Made by a program: the position numbers and the translations under genes. A stretch of DNA of 64,000 bases, from positions 18,369,823 through 18,433,822 of the forward strand of contig NW_022098026.1 of NCBI RefSeq assembly GCF_002288925.2, written 5' to 3'. Under the pieces are notes generated by a model. That model was not told where the DNA came from and made no database searches. It worked only from the letters and a program-made list of their open reading frames with translations. The stretch comes from Delphinapterus leucas (taxonomy: Eukaryota > Chordata > Mammalia > Artiodactyla > Monodontidae). Below are positions 63,641 to 64,000 of the stretch, piece after piece; position 1 is the stretch's first letter; every line of letters starts with the position of its first letter.

Positions 63641-64000
63641 TCCACAATCCTTGGATTGTTCTCCTGAGTTCACAAATGTTGAAAATCCATTGCAGTTCCA
63701 GTGGCTAATGGACTTTCACAAAAAATATGCTTCGTCAGGACCTTCCACACAGACATTTTTATTTCTGGGAATGGAAACTTGTGAAGAAACTCCAGTGACT
63801 TCTACATCTGGCTGGCTGCTTACTCCTGGGACTTGAGGTCAAATCCTAGAAAAGAGTCATGTGGGATGTGCTCCCTGGCCATGTCTCTAGTTCTTGGATG
63901 CTGCCAAGTAACATTCCTTGAGTTTGTACTCATCTGATAGCACTCCTTCCTCAAGGGGGTGGTGGGGATGGGGGTGGGGAACGTTCTATTTTTTCCTTTG

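Overview
The window is mammalian nuclear DNA, almost certainly from a cetacean and probably a toothed whale. Two signs support this: many tRNA-derived CHR-type SINEs (heads reading 'cttccctggtggc', including the short type with 'gcggtacgcgggcctctc' on its minus strand) and a matching cetartiodactyl/cetacean L1. It corresponds to the region that in human lies on 5q31 downstream of NRG2. Two protein-coding genes can be supported, both on the plus strand: PURA (1614-2585, intronless coding region, 323 aa) and IGIP (16055-16216, a 53-aa secreted microprotein). The next gene expected from human order, CYSTM1, was not found and presumably lies beyond the right edge.

Layout: 1-560 is upstream flank. 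About 560-2400 is the CpG-island promoter, 5' leader and coding exon of PURA; it carries a TCTCGCGAGA element, a GTCACGTG E-box, a perfect 9-bp inverted repeat and plausible leader splice sites. About 2.6-16.4 kb is AT-rich, with scattered polyadenylation signals. It fits a very long PURA 3' UTR followed by the IGIP transcription unit, and holds no young SINE or L1, only ancient fragments. One of those fragments, near 14.3-14.6 kb, looks like a 5S-rRNA-derived SINE.

About 16.4-43 kb is intergenic, with old MIR, L2, L1 and DNA-transposon fragments and a few CHR SINEs. It also holds a CpG island without a recognisable gene (about 31.98-32.83 kb), a smaller GC-rich patch (about 41.2-41.6 kb) and four CTCF-like motifs. 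About 43.4-58.8 kb is a transposon-dense block. Its centre is a 6-kb, inactivated plus-strand L1 (46281-52280) that split an older minus-strand L1 and was itself hit by three SINEs; the last contains a 100-N assembly gap. About 58.8-64 kb is intergenic with MIR, L2, an LTR-like fragment and two adjacent SINEs.

PURA (a nuclear and cytoplasmic nucleic-acid-binding protein) and IGIP (a secreted immune peptide) are neighbours on one strand but have no evident shared pathway. I found no new multi-gene system. The best leads are regulatory or evolutionary: the 5S-derived SINE upstream of IGIP, the protected 3'-UTR block, the PURA promoter inverted repeat, and the orphan CpG island with divergent CTCF-like motifs.
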